Notes: a model not told the origin generated them from the letters alone. A stretch of 44,445 nucleotides of DNA from a virus (IMGVR_UViG_3300044611_002685:1-44445); one strand, 5' to 3'. Shown: positions 7,850 to 15,622, counted from the stretch's first letter. Translations and numbers: made by a program.

Positions 7850-8049
7850 TGAAAAACACAAACAAAAAGCCGGTCTGCAAATTGACCGGTCAAAATGGTA
7901 ACATTTTTAACCTTGTTGGAATCGCTGCCCGCGCTTTAAAAGAAGCCGGGCAGGACGATAAAGCTAAAGAGCTTAAAGAAAAGTTATTCACTTGCGCAAA
8001 CTATGAAGCAGCGCTTAATTTAATAGCAGACTACGTTGAGGTGAAGTAA
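7849..8049 (+). CDS. Small conserved phage protein (CKLTGQNGNIF family)
   Basis: 66 residues, started at ATG 7849, which overlaps the previous stop. The opening (CKLTGQNGNIFNLVGIAARALKEAG) followed by a helix and a YVEV ending matches a small protein family seen widely in phages (usual form LTG.DGNAF..L....ALK.AG...). No function is established for the family. It overlaps the next gene by one base, so it is cotranslated with both neighbours. Confidence 0.65.
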   Translation: MKNTNKKPVCKLTGQNGNIFNLVGIAARALKEAGQDDKAKELKEKLFTCANYEAALNLIADYVEVK

Positions 8050-8390
8050 TGACTAAAAAAATAACGCACCCGGCAATACGGAGCCGCCACGAAAAATTGG
8101 TGCATGAAATGGAAGGTATTTTAATTGATATTAGCCAGGCAAGGTTCGGCACCACCATAGACAAAAATACCATAGACCGATCCGTTGCCAAAATGCAAGA
8201 GCTTTTAAACGAGCTGCGGGTAGAAAATCAAAAGTTATACGACGTGGCAGCGGACGTCCCGCAATTGCGCACCACGATTTCAGATCTGCGCAGCGAACGC
8301 GACGCGGCGGTAATTCTTAAATCCAAAATAACATTAGACCTGCGAAAAGAAATTGCCGAATTGAAACGCAGGCAAGGATCCTTACTATGA
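8049..8390 (+). CDS. Coiled-coil protein of unknown function
   Basis: 113 residues, almost entirely helical and charged, with heptad-like spacing in residues 40-110 (ELLNELRVENQKLYD, LRKEIAELKRR). ATG 8049 overlaps the previous stop, and the end overlaps the next gene (ATGA at 8387). No signal peptide or membrane segment. Probably an oligomer-forming accessory protein; no family recognised. Confidence 0.6.
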   Translation: MTKKITHPAIRSRHEKLVHEMEGILIDISQARFGTTIDKNTIDRSVAKMQELLNELRVENQKLYDVAADVPQLRTTISDLRSERDAAVILKSKITLDLRKEIAELKRRQGSLL

Positions 8391-8608
8391 AATATTCAAA
8401 ATCCCAGGAGCGGCTTCTTGCCCAGCTCCGCAAAAATTATCCCGACTTAACTATAGAAGGCGCCACCCCGCAAGGTTTAATCGTTACCGGGCAGCGTGGC
8501 GCCAACGTGACGCGCTTCTGCCTGGGCAAGGGTGGCAAGCGCACCATACTTTCATTACTATTTAACCAGCCGCTTAAAGAAACGGCAAAGGAGCCAACCA
8601 ATGTTTAG
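8387..8608 (+). CDS. Small basic protein of unknown function
   Basis: 73 residues, net basic (lysines and arginines in SKSQERLLAQLRKNYP and LGKGGKRT). It overlaps the preceding gene by four bases (ATGA). The composition would fit a nucleic-acid-binding accessory protein, but no motif decides. Its end carries the ribosome site of the next gene (AAAGGAG), which starts at 8601. Confidence 0.55.
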   Translation: MKYSKSQERLLAQLRKNYPDLTIEGATPQGLIVTGQRGANVTRFCLGKGGKRTILSLLFNQPLKETAKEPTNV

Positions 8609-9008
8609 TAATTGGGATCTGAAAATGCCGGATCCGGAACTTTTCAAAGAACTGGGCATGGAAGACCCTTATTGGATAACGATCCCATTTCCATTCCCGT
8701 CGCGTCCGCCTTCCGTTGCTGCCATACAGCAGCGCTGGTCGGCTGCCCGTATAAAGTGCGATAAATACAACGCGGATCCAACGGAGCGCACGTATTATTT
8801 CTTTAGCGGGCTGCTTGAAGGTCAGTACTGGTTTATTATGCAACCTTCAAAACCCACAACAAACAGCCGGGCGGCGGCGCTAAGTATAAACGATATTGAA
8901 GGCTTATTTTTGCGGGCGTTCACATATATGGATATTACTTCCGTTTATAATTACATGATATATATGGAATTAATCGCCGCGTCTTATAATGGTGAACTGC
9001 CGGGATAA
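8601..9008 (+). CDS. Hypothetical protein, last gene of the first accessory operon
   Basis: 135 residues from ATG 8601, behind AAAGGAG; the open frame extends upstream but lacks a better start. Aromatic-rich, with a Pro-rich stretch (FPFPSRPPS) near residue 30 and a probable helical C-terminal half (LFLRAFTYMDITSVYN). No family recognised. The stop codon overlaps the first base of a perfect 38-bp A+T palindrome (9008-9045). Confidence 0.55.
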   Translation: MFSNWDLKMPDPELFKELGMEDPYWITIPFPFPSRPPSVAAIQQRWSAARIKCDKYNADPTERTYYFFSGLLEGQYWFIMQPSKPTTNSRAAALSINDIEGLFLRAFTYMDITSVYNYMIYMELIAASYNGELPG

Positions 9009-9045
9009 ATATTTTAAAAATAATTTAAATTATTTTTAAAATATT
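9008..9045. repeat. Perfect 38-bp A+T palindrome
   Basis: The 16-base arm AATATTTTAAAAATAA (9008-9023) is the exact reverse complement of 9030-9045, and the 6-base centre TTTAAA is itself a palindrome. All 38 bases are A or T. It lies between a stop codon and an operator promoter (-35 at 9058). It could be an UP element, a protein site or a cruciform. Confidence 0.9.
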
Positions 9046-9057
9046 GCATAAAATAGG

Positions 9058-9085
9058 TTTACATATACACCGGAAGGTGTATACT
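9058..9085 (+). promoter_or_regulatory. Promoter with operator for the DGYN-repeat genes
   Basis: TTTACA (9058-9063), a 16-base spacer, TATACT (9080-9085). The operator ATACACC-GGAA-GGTGTAT (9065-9082) is a perfect inverted repeat of 7-base arms. The A+T palindrome lies immediately upstream. Confidence 0.8.
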
Positions 9086-9136
9086 ATACTTACCGGCGCA
9101 GACAACGCCCGGGAATAAAAAAACGGAGACATGAAA

Positions 9137-9379
9137 ATGGCGATTTTAGTAAACGAAAAAGAAAACCTGAGCTGCGAAGTAAGCGTTGGATTTTTCCAGT
9201 ATAAAATGCAAGCGAACGCAAAACTCCAAGGCATGATAGACGGTTACAACCAAGCCCCACAAAAAGACGATTACTACAAATCCCGCGGGCTTGGGTACTT
9301 ATACGCTAAGGGTTACGAGCAGGGAGCCGCTGAATTAGCAACAAGCCGCGCCACCAAGCACCTACGAAAGCAAAATTAA
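9137..9379 (+). CDS. Small DGYN/GYEQG-repeat protein
   Basis: 80 residues from ATG 9137, spaced 8 bases from GGAG; the ATG at 9131 is only 2 bases from it. The protein opens with NEKENLSCEVSVG and has a domain with G..DGYN then LGYLYAKGYEQGA. The same opening and domain occur in the next gene. No published family recognised. It lies alone behind an operator promoter and is probably cytoplasmic. Confidence 0.65.
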   Translation: MAILVNEKENLSCEVSVGFFQYKMQANAKLQGMIDGYNQAPQKDDYYKSRGLGYLYAKGYEQGAAELATSRATKHLRKQN

Positions 9380-9394
9380 ATTTTCACTTACCGT

Positions 9395-9415
9395 CCCCGG
9401 CGGGTTATACCGGGG
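9395..9415 (+). promoter_or_regulatory. Hairpin directly before the ribosome site, second copy
   Basis: CCCCGG (9395-9400) and CCGGGG (9410-9415) enclose a 9-base loop, followed directly by AAAGGA and the ATG at 9429. Same design as 6893-6911. No T-run follows. Confidence 0.5.
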
Positions 9416-9428
9416 AAAGGACACCCCA

Positions 9429-9938
9429 ATGATTACCTTAAAAAACGAAAAAGAAAACCTTACCGTTGAAATTTCTATAGGAACTTTCAACACCCGAGCC
9501 GAACTTGATGCTTTTACGCAAGGCGCCAGCGACGGTTACAACGAAGTAAAAGACGGGTATGAAGCAGATCAAAACGGGCTGGGCAGCCTTTACATTAAAG
9601 GACACGAGCAAGGCACCAACCTTCTTAAGTACAGCCGCGAAAGACGCATTTTTGACAACCCGCCTGCGCCAGGTACCCACCACTTGCAGCCCGTAAGCCA
9701 GCGCCTGATTAACCACGCGAAGCGCGTTATGGTAGACTTGGAATTACCCGAGCGTGGGCTCGCACCTGAAGATATCCGCCCGTATTTATACGGTGCCCGC
9801 GACGGCTTCGATAATATACAGCCACGCGCTGAACTTGCTATAACCAGCGACGGTAACCCAAATCCCCCTTACTGCGAAGGTTACGAAAAAGGCGCCCAGC
9901 TTCTTTGCGAAGCCATCGCCGCGAAAAACGAACGCTAA
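9429..9938 (+). CDS. Two-domain DGYN/GYEQG-repeat protein, paralogue of the 9137 gene
   Basis: 169 residues from ATG 9429. Residues 1-75 repeat the neighbouring 80-residue protein (NEKENLTVEISIG, QGASDGYN, LGSLYIKGHEQG). The second half has another diverged copy (YGARDGFDN, then YCEGYEKGAQLL). Together the two genes hold three copies of one domain, so the family grew by duplication. The linker between copies is Pro/His-rich. Function unknown. A terminator follows at 9954-9980. Confidence 0.65.
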   Translation: MITLKNEKENLTVEISIGTFNTRAELDAFTQGASDGYNEVKDGYEADQNGLGSLYIKGHEQGTNLLKYSRERRIFDNPPAPGTHHLQPVSQRLINHAKRVMVDLELPERGLAPEDIRPYLYGARDGFDNIQPRAELAITSDGNPNPPYCEGYEKGAQLLCEAIAAKNER

Positions 9939-9953
9939 TACTGAAAATAACGC

Positions 9954-9980
9954 GGGGTGGTGAATAACCACCCCATTTTT
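9954..9980 (+). terminator. Intrinsic terminator
   Basis: GGGGTGGT (9954-9961) pairs with ACCACCCC (9967-9974), followed by ATTTTT. It ends the transcript of the two DGYN-repeat genes. The next gene starts only 18 bases later with its own ribosome site, so it probably relies on read-through. Confidence 0.75.
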
Positions 9981-9997
9981 ACGTGAGGAGTAAAAAC

Positions 9998-10354
9998 ATG
10001 AATAGACAAGAATGGGTAAGCCTTACCGCTTACCAACCAACCGATGAAGAATGGGAAATTATACACAAAGTGTATACTTTCCACCCGGCAATCCCGGACG
10101 TGAACGGTAAGAAAGTTATCGCCAGCCTTTTCAGCACCGGCGGGATGGGTATTATAACCGATATGCTGCCCGCGGCGGATTTAGGTTTAGACCACAACGA
10201 TATTATCGCCGGTATTAAACGCGAAATTGAAGCGCAGCAAGCGTGCCTTGAGAATGCTATAATTGCCGAGCGTAAATTTAAGTCTAAATACAAACCGCTT
10301 GTAACCTGTAAAATGCCCGCGGGCATGAAAGGAGACGATGAAAATGGGAAATAA
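9998..10354 (+). CDS. Hypothetical protein
   Basis: 118 residues from ATG 9998, behind GAGGAG. The start lies 18 bases after a terminator with no clear promoter between, suggesting read-through or an unseen start. The N-terminus (LTAYQPTDEEWEIIHKVYTFHP) is helical, and residues 70-105 form a Lys/Glu-rich helix. It overlaps the next gene. No family recognised. Confidence 0.55.
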   Translation: MNRQEWVSLTAYQPTDEEWEIIHKVYTFHPAIPDVNGKKVIASLFSTGGMGIITDMLPAADLGLDHNDIIAGIKREIEAQQACLENAIIAERKFKSKYKPLVTCKMPAGMKGDDENGK

Positions 10355-10808
10355 TGAAAGGATCGGCTTTCGCTTAAATATCGATCAAGAAAAGTTCAAA
10401 GAAACTATTGCCAAGTTAGACGCGCTGGCGCACAAAATACGTGCGGGCATTGAACTATCGCAAAATATAAAGCAGGCGCTGGTTCATGGCTGGGAACTGA
10501 AATATAATCCATACACGCCCGGCTTTCAACTTTTCCATCCATTATTAAACTATGTTTGCTGGGGTGAGACCTTAGAATTGTGCGTTCGCGAATATGAAGA
10601 AAAGGTAAAAATTACAATGACACAAAATATCGAAAAAATGAAGAAAAACCCGCTGGGGTTACGGCTTGAAAAAGCCACCGACATTATTAAGTGTAACCAT
10701 TGCCAGGCAAAAATACAAGCCGGGGAGTATTACTACAAAGAAGGCGAAACCGGGCTCAACCAATGTGAAGAATGCTTCCATAATTACGCTGAGCGCCGCG
10801 AAGAGTAA
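10344..10808 (+). CDS. Protein with C-terminal zinc ribbon
   Basis: 154 residues from ATG 10344; the ATG at 10338 is too close to the GGAG. Residues 1-60 form helices. The C-terminal 40 residues hold C117xxC120 and C141xxC144, spaced as a zinc ribbon, with a KIQAGEYYYK hairpin between them. Probably a DNA- or protein-binding accessory factor. Last gene of the plus-strand block; a two-way terminator follows. Confidence 0.6.
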   Translation: MGNNERIGFRLNIDQEKFKETIAKLDALAHKIRAGIELSQNIKQALVHGWELKYNPYTPGFQLFHPLLNYVCWGETLELCVREYEEKVKITMTQNIEKMKKNPLGLRLEKATDIIKCNHCQAKIQAGEYYYKEGETGLNQCEECFHNYAERREE

Positions 10809-10819
10809 AATTAAAAGGC

Positions 10820-10857
10820 AAAAAAGCAGCCAGGTAGAAATGCCTGGCTGCTTTTTT
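10820..10857. terminator. Bidirectional terminator between accessory block and portal gene
   Basis: GCAGCCAGG (10826-10834) pairs with CCTGGCTGC (10843-10851), flanked by A6 on one side and T6 on the other, so it works on both strands. It separates the convergent plus-strand block (ends 10808) and portal gene (ends 10892). Confidence 0.9.
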
Positions 10858-10891
10858 CGTTGTTTTATAGGTTCACAAGGTCTAACAAGGT

Positions 10892-12466
10892 CTAAGGTGG
10901 AAATGCCCCTGCCCCAGCCTGCGCCATTTGCGTGGCAAGTTCTTCTTCTTGCTTCTTTTTAATTCTTCCCAGCTCCGCCTGGATCTGCTCTTCATTCCAA
11001 TCCTGCCTTATATCGCGAAGGTATTGCTCATCGCTTACCATACCGTCCCGCTTCATTGTGCTGCAATTCGATATTACGGTTTCAAGCGCAGGCGGGATCG
11101 CCGGTGGAAAATCGGTGGTAATTTCCGTTTCCCCGGATCCTTCTGTCGGCGCCGTCCCCAGCCCGTTCTTACCGGCATTTAAAAAGGCATCCATACTGCG
11201 GGCGCAGCCAATGATCCATTCGAAAAAGTCTTTATATGGCTGCCGCTTCTGGTTTATAGCGACTTCTGCCGGGTACAGCGCCAGTTTACGGGCTTCCCCG
11301 GACGTTGCTGCCCCATCCATACCTTCAAGGCTGGGCGTGATCGGTGTTAAGGCATAAAAGCGCTGATCAAGGATCTTTATATTTTCAGCAGAAAGGTCAA
11401 GGTTCCCATCCCAATCGGTAATAGTAACCGGCACCTTGTTTTGCCCGTAATCGATCTCCACTTGCATTTGCTCTCGGCGCAGCTTGCCGGACGCCTTGTC
11501 TATGAAACGATCCGGTACCGCAGCGTGGGGAAATCCCACAAAGTTTATAGTACCGCGGCGCCCAGCAGTTAATTCGTTTAATTCGGCTTGCATATACAAA
11601 AGCGAGATCGTATAATCGCTTTCCCCGCGGTTTTTACCAGCCGCATCTACGTTCTGCAGCCGGTACCCGGGAAGATAAGGTGTGACCCACACGTCCGCTG
11701 CGGGCACCGATCCGTCCGGGAATACTTGTGAGATCGGAACTTGCCCGCCCACGTCGTTCATGCTGCCGATAACATTTACTGAAAAGGCGTCCACCGTTAT
11801 AAGTACAATTTGATCGGTTGGCGCCGACTTTGTCTTGATCGCTTCGATCTGGGCATTTATTTCTGCCACACGTGCCGCTAAGACGCCCGGCTTCAATGCT
11901 GCTGTAGATAACCGGTCAGCTATTTCCCGGGCATTTCCCCGTTCATACCGCTCGCACACGCGGTAGTGCATTAAATCGCCATTTGAAGCCGATGCCTTTT
12001 CAGTTTTCCAAAATTGCACCGCTATAGGTTCGGCATCGTCACCAGGTAAATATTCCCAATAAGTGAATTCGCCTTCTTCAACACCCCAGATCTTTAGCTG
12101 CGGGCTCCCGGCGGCTTTGGAAAAATACATTTTGATCGAAGCGTGCCCGGCATAACTCACAACGTTTGGAATTGACGTTACAAGGGTGTCCAGGCGCAGC
12201 CGCTGCACTATATTATCGATCAATTTTTGATCGCTTGCCACAGCGGTTTTTATGCTGGGCATGAAAGGCATTACAAAAGACGAAAATTTGCGTGTATAAC
12301 GCTCGCCCAGCCAGTTTACATCGGTGGGCACGTGCATAAGCCCCTCTACCCGCTCCCCGGCTTTATTAGAAATCAACACCTTGTGCTGACCCATAAATAC
12401 GGATCGCAGAAATTCATGCCGCTGCTTCATTTCTTTGTGCCGATCCGTCCACGTTGCTGTTGCCAT
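10892..12466 (-). CDS. Portal protein
   Basis: 524 residues from ATG 12466, behind AAGGCGG; the longer frame to 12535 overlaps the terminase end. The portal is the dodecameric channel at the capsid vertex through which the terminase pumps DNA. The call rests on position directly after the large terminase, the length, and the overall composition: a charged N-terminus, a mixed alpha/beta body, and a C-terminal helical region rich in E, Q and K (EEQIQAELGRIKKKQEEE) ending in a low-complexity tail. I cannot assign it to a named portal subfamily by eye. Confidence 0.75.
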   Translation of the reverse strand: MATATWTDRHKEMKQRHEFLRSVFMGQHKVLISNKAGERVEGLMHVPTDVNWLGERYTRKFSSFVMPFMPSIKTAVASDQKLIDNIVQRLRLDTLVTSIPNVVSYAGHASIKMYFSKAAGSPQLKIWGVEEGEFTYWEYLPGDDAEPIAVQFWKTEKASASNGDLMHYRVCERYERGNAREIADRLSTAALKPGVLAARVAEINAQIEAIKTKSAPTDQIVLITVDAFSVNVIGSMNDVGGQVPISQVFPDGSVPAADVWVTPYLPGYRLQNVDAAGKNRGESDYTISLLYMQAELNELTAGRRGTINFVGFPHAAVPDRFIDKASGKLRREQMQVEIDYGQNKVPVTITDWDGNLDLSAENIKILDQRFYALTPITPSLEGMDGAATSGEARKLALYPAEVAINQKRQPYKDFFEWIIGCARSMDAFLNAGKNGLGTAPTEGSGETEITTDFPPAIPPALETVISNCSTMKRDGMVSDEQYLRDIRQDWNEEQIQAELGRIKKKQEEELATQMAQAGAGAFPP

Positions 12467-12482
12467 ATTTAAACCGCCTTTA

Positions 12483-13919
12483 TTATTCTGCCCAGCCCGG
12501 GCGGGTGTATGAAATTCCCGGCGTATATTCATCAATGCCGAGTTCGTTATAAGGTAAAACTGCGCTGTCTTCGCCTTCGCGTGGTACCAGGACGGTGTGG
12601 ATCGGGTACCGGATCGCGTCTAAGGCGTGATCATTTTCTTTGATCGGCTTGTCTTCGCCACATTTCTTTGCCCACTTTACGTCCCAAGAATACCCGGGGA
12701 ATTCTTGTATTAACATTTTACACCGTTCATGCACGTGCAGCAAACCTTCGCTTAATAATGAAGAAACGGTGCGGATCCCGTCTACCACGTCGTTAATCGC
12801 GGGCACAACGGGTACAAAGCCCGCTTGTTCTATCGCCAAGCGAAACGAAGCGGCGCTGGGATCTATAAACGCGCCTACCACCCTGGGCCGCCAGACCTGC
12901 CGCATGTTAGCGGGTTGCAGCGATCGCAGTTGTTTAAACCAGCGTTCAATACACCTTTTGAAATCTTCCACGTATTCTCGATCGGTAAGTTGGCGCTGGG
13001 CCTTTTTTGAATCGTAGTAATATTCGTGAAGGATATCCCAGCGGGAGCCTTCCCCGGCTGGTGCCCTGCCGATCAGGTAGATCGCGGTGGGATTCCCGGT
13101 GGCATAGTCGGCCCCGAAGTAATAATTCGTATACGCCAGCTCCCCGTATTTATTGCGTGGCAAGGTCTTATCGCTTATAAGGTGCGTCGCTTCATCCCAC
13201 TGGTCGTAAATAGCGCCCTCAGCGGCCACCCACAGCCCCAGGATCATCCGTTTGTACCATAAGCCGGTAAACATTCGCTTATAGCGATCCTTGGTGCGCT
13301 GCGGCAGCGTGAGGTTGTCGTCCAGGGTAAAGAAAAGGTGCAGAATTTTCTTATCTTCTGCCCTGTCTATATACTCCGTCTTTATCGGGTGGTAAGGCGT
13401 CTCAGGATTGCAGTTCATCCAAATGCGCGCGCGTTCGTGGCTGCAGCGGCCAATTGCCTGCTCCCGAAAGTCATCGTGGCACAGGGCAGCCTCATCAAGA
13501 AAGGCCCCTGCGGCGGTTAAGCCTTGCAAGTAGTCCTGGCTGGCTTCGTTATCGGCGCCAAATAGGTAATAAGTGTTCGGGTAATCCCCGATCCCGCTTA
13601 GTATGAAATTTGATGATCGGTTATAAGTATACGGGATATTATAGAAAGCGAAAATTTGCAGCATATTTGCAATAACGTTTCTTTTTAAGGCGCCCATCGA
13701 TTTCCCGGCAAGGATAAAGTTTTGACCTTGGAATTGGCTGGTAGACCACAGTATAAAGGACGCGATAAAGGCGATCGTCTTTCCCGATCGTATGGATCCG
13801 TCACCGATCACCATATCATATTCATAATAAGGCGATTCGGGAAGCCACCAGGTCATTACCCTTTTTTGTTGATCTGAAAATGGCTGCATATTGAAGCGGG
13901 CGATCATTGGTTTAGCCAT
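12483..13919 (-). CDS. terL: Terminase large subunit
   Basis: 478 residues from ATG 13919, which overlaps the small terminase stop; a GTG at 13943 is less likely. This ATPase-nuclease motor packages DNA. The Walker A-like loop GDGSIRSGKT is at 39-48 and Walker B FLDEA at 140-144, followed by the coupling-motif region (MNCNPETPYHP). The C-terminal nuclease part has acidic residues (GADYATGNP, GAFIDPSAASF, ENDHALDAIRY). The pattern fits the PBSX/T4-like terminase group. It lies between small terminase and portal. Confidence 0.92.
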   Translation of the reverse strand: MAKPMIARFNMQPFSDQQKRVMTWWLPESPYYEYDMVIGDGSIRSGKTIAFIASFILWSTSQFQGQNFILAGKSMGALKRNVIANMLQIFAFYNIPYTYNRSSNFILSGIGDYPNTYYLFGADNEASQDYLQGLTAAGAFLDEAALCHDDFREQAIGRCSHERARIWMNCNPETPYHPIKTEYIDRAEDKKILHLFFTLDDNLTLPQRTKDRYKRMFTGLWYKRMILGLWVAAEGAIYDQWDEATHLISDKTLPRNKYGELAYTNYYFGADYATGNPTAIYLIGRAPAGEGSRWDILHEYYYDSKKAQRQLTDREYVEDFKRCIERWFKQLRSLQPANMRQVWRPRVVGAFIDPSAASFRLAIEQAGFVPVVPAINDVVDGIRTVSSLLSEGLLHVHERCKMLIQEFPGYSWDVKWAKKCGEDKPIKENDHALDAIRYPIHTVLVPREGEDSAVLPYNELGIDEYTPGISYTRPGWAE

Positions 13920-14409
13920 TACTACCGTCCCCACCTTCGCCACGTGTGCCCGTTTCTGGCTGATCTGCCGGGCTGGCGCTCCCGTTTATCAACGGCGCTT
14001 TCCATACGTCGGCAGCGGCGCCTTTTAGCGCGTCTATAAATATTGCAACGCTGGCTTCTTGAAGTTTTTCTTTTTCGTTTTCCCCATAAGGTCGCACCAC
14101 CTGCTCTTCTATCATGCCCGACATTTTCAGTAGTAATTCTGCGTGCTTGAAGGAGCCTGCCTTGGCTTGTTTTACGCAGGCATTTATAACGGGCGCCACC
14201 GCTTGCTTTGTTATATTGTAACTTTCTTCTTTGTATTCTTTAAGGAAAATTTCATTATGAAAGGCTTTATAGTATGCCTTGCGGTCTATACACAAATCCT
14301 TGCATATTTGCACGACGGATTTGAAACGGTTGTCCGCGTCCAGCAGGTGATTTAACAGCCGTTTTTCGATAATAGTTAAGCCTTTTTTTACTGTTGGTTT
14401 TCTGCCCAT
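13912..14409 (-). CDS. terS: Terminase small subunit, phBC6A51-like
   Basis: 165 residues from ATG 14409, behind AAAGGAT. It recognises phage DNA and loads the large subunit. Residues 10-60 form a helix-turn-helix (LLDADNRFKSVVQICKDLCIDRKAYYKAFHN), as in phBC6A51-type small terminases. The C-terminus is disordered and Gly-rich. Its last codons overlap the start of terL, so the two are coupled. Confidence 0.8.
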   Translation of the reverse strand: MGRKPTVKKGLTIIEKRLLNHLLDADNRFKSVVQICKDLCIDRKAYYKAFHNEIFLKEYKEESYNITKQAVAPVINACVKQAKAGSFKHAELLLKMSGMIEEQVVRPYGENEKEKLQEASVAIFIDALKGAAADVWKAPLINGSASPADQPETGTRGEGGDGSNG

Positions 14410-14411
14410 CG

Positions 14412-14816
14412 TTATCCTTTTAAAATATCTGGTACATTTGCCCCGGGTTCTGCCCAGGAAAAATCAACTCCGGCGGCGGTTATTACTTGGTAAAAGTCTT
14501 TCATATCGTGATCCACTAATTTATCGCCCAGCGCCGGTATATGCAGCAGTTCGTGCAGCATAAGTAGTGCTAATTGTTGCGGGGATAGTGCTTCGGTTTT
14601 CGCTTGGTAAAATACTATTGCGAAGGCGTGATTAGTATAAAATTTAATAGGGTGTCCGGCAAGTGAATAGCATCTGCCGAGCGCCGATCCTTTAATTTCT
14701 TGTATTTCCCATAAGAAAAGAACTCGCTCTGCGTCTACGTGCCCCACTTCTGGTCGGGCATTTATAACGTTTATTGCGAGTTCTTTTAAATCGTCGGCTT
14801 TTTCCCATGTTGGCAT
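14412..14816 (-). CDS. Putative phage metallopeptidase (HELLH)
   Basis: 134 residues with HExxH (H88-E89-L-L-H92) and a later H103 that could be the third zinc ligand, the pattern of the small phage metallopeptidase family. The N-terminus and spacing fit known members. The gene lies just before the small terminase, two bases away. Members are often found near packaging or head genes, but their substrate is not known. No scaffold protease was found elsewhere, so a role in head maturation is possible but unproven. Confidence 0.7.
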   Translation of the reverse strand: MPTWEKADDLKELAINVINARPEVGHVDAERVLFLWEIQEIKGSALGRCYSLAGHPIKFYTNHAFAIVFYQAKTEALSPQQLALLMLHELLHIPALGDKLVDHDMKDFYQVITAAGVDFSWAEPGANVPDILKG

Positions 14817-14847
14817 TTTGGCTTATATATCCCCTTGTTGTTTTGCC

Positions 14848-14853
14848 ATTATA
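14848..14853 (-). promoter_or_regulatory. Possible extended -10 promoter before the packaging genes
   Basis: TGGTATAAT on the minus strand fits an extended -10 box about 30 bases before the start at 14816. No -35 box is visible (CATTCA at the expected place). Weak evidence. Confidence 0.25.
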
Positions 14854-14859
14854 CCATAT

Positions 14860-15312
14860 TTACTGATCGCTGAATGGTTCGGGTGCGGTAGAAATAACCC
14901 ATTGGTAGAGGTCTGCTTTTTCGCCTTCTCCGGTACCGGGGAGTTCATAGTTGCGCACCGCTTCGTCTGTCATGGCTGCGACGGCTTCTTTCAGGTAGTG
15001 TTCGGGTATATTTTGCATTGCCCAGCGGTGGACGGCATTGAAGCGTTCTTTTAGTTCTTCAATAGTTTTTTGCGATTTGGGGTTCTTTTGCAAATTGGTA
15101 ATTACCTGGGCGGTTCGTTTTCGCAGCCAGGCGTAATATGTGGGCTCGACTTGGCGGTACCACGTGCTTTGTATATAAAGATCGCGGATCTTGGTAATGC
15201 CGGGAAAGTAGTCATCCATATCCCAGGCGTCGAGCGTTGGCGAAACGTACAGGCATTCTGCTTGTTGCGCAAACGGGTGTGTTGGCTGTGTTGGTTGGCT
15301 TTGTTGTGTCAT
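14860..15312 (-). CDS. Hypothetical protein in the packaging block
   Basis: 150 residues from ATG 15312, behind GGAGGAG. Gln/Thr/Pro-rich N-terminus (TQQSQPTQPTHPF), then a mainly helical body with several Trp residues. No motif recognised. It begins one base after the preceding stop, so it is cotranslated with the wHTH gene upstream and belongs to the packaging transcript. Confidence 0.6.
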   Translation of the reverse strand: MTQQSQPTQPTHPFAQQAECLYVSPTLDAWDMDDYFPGITKIRDLYIQSTWYRQVEPTYYAWLRKRTAQVITNLQKNPKSQKTIEELKERFNAVHRWAMQNIPEHYLKEAVAAMTDEAVRNYELPGTGEGEKADLYQWVISTAPEPFSDQ

Positions 15313-15313
15313 T

Positions 15314-15622
15314 TTATATCTCCTCCAGGTTTATATTTTCGGGGTTCATTTGAATTTCATTAAATGAAATCCCGCGTCGTATTTTACCGGTGCCGGTAAT
15401 TTTCTTATTAATACCGCGGCGGGTTAGTTCTAATCCGAAGGCGGTGTTTGTAACCGGGCATTCGCCTTCAATATTTGTATTACGGCTTTCGTTATACCAT
15501 TTTACAAATTCGTTGTATAAGCAGGCGGCGGGTATGGATCCTTGTATATCGGGGTGGCATTTAGATCGCAGGAAGTTTCCAACGATTAGTGCTCTTTGAA
15601 AATTAGTAATTTTGTATACCAT
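15314..15622 (-). CDS. Stand-alone primase C-terminal-like winged-helix protein
   Basis: 102 residues from ATG 15622, behind AAAGGGACGG. The segment LYNEFVKWYNESRN...VTNTAFGLELTRRGINKKITGTGKIRRGI has the same layout as the end of the phage primase-helicase (LYDAYKKWAETSGE...GTYFGRELGKRGYNKK...FYYGI). That C-terminal module is a winged-helix domain in D5/P4-type primases. Here it is a separate gene next to the repeat-rich region 15734-15965, so it may bind DNA there or regulate the packaging genes it heads. Inference from similarity within this genome. Confidence 0.65.
   Translation of the reverse strand: MVYKITNFQRALIVGNFLRSKCHPDIQGSIPAACLYNEFVKWYNESRNTNIEGECPVTNTAFGLELTRRGINKKITGTGKIRRGISFNEIQMNPENINLEEI

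Noticed and set aside
10060-10090. Palindrome ATACAC-AAA-GTGTAT followed by TATACT-like bases
   Set aside because: It resembles the operator half-sites, but the spacing is 3 instead of 6 bases, no -35 box is seen and it lies inside the coding gene 9998-10354 where the residues explain it.
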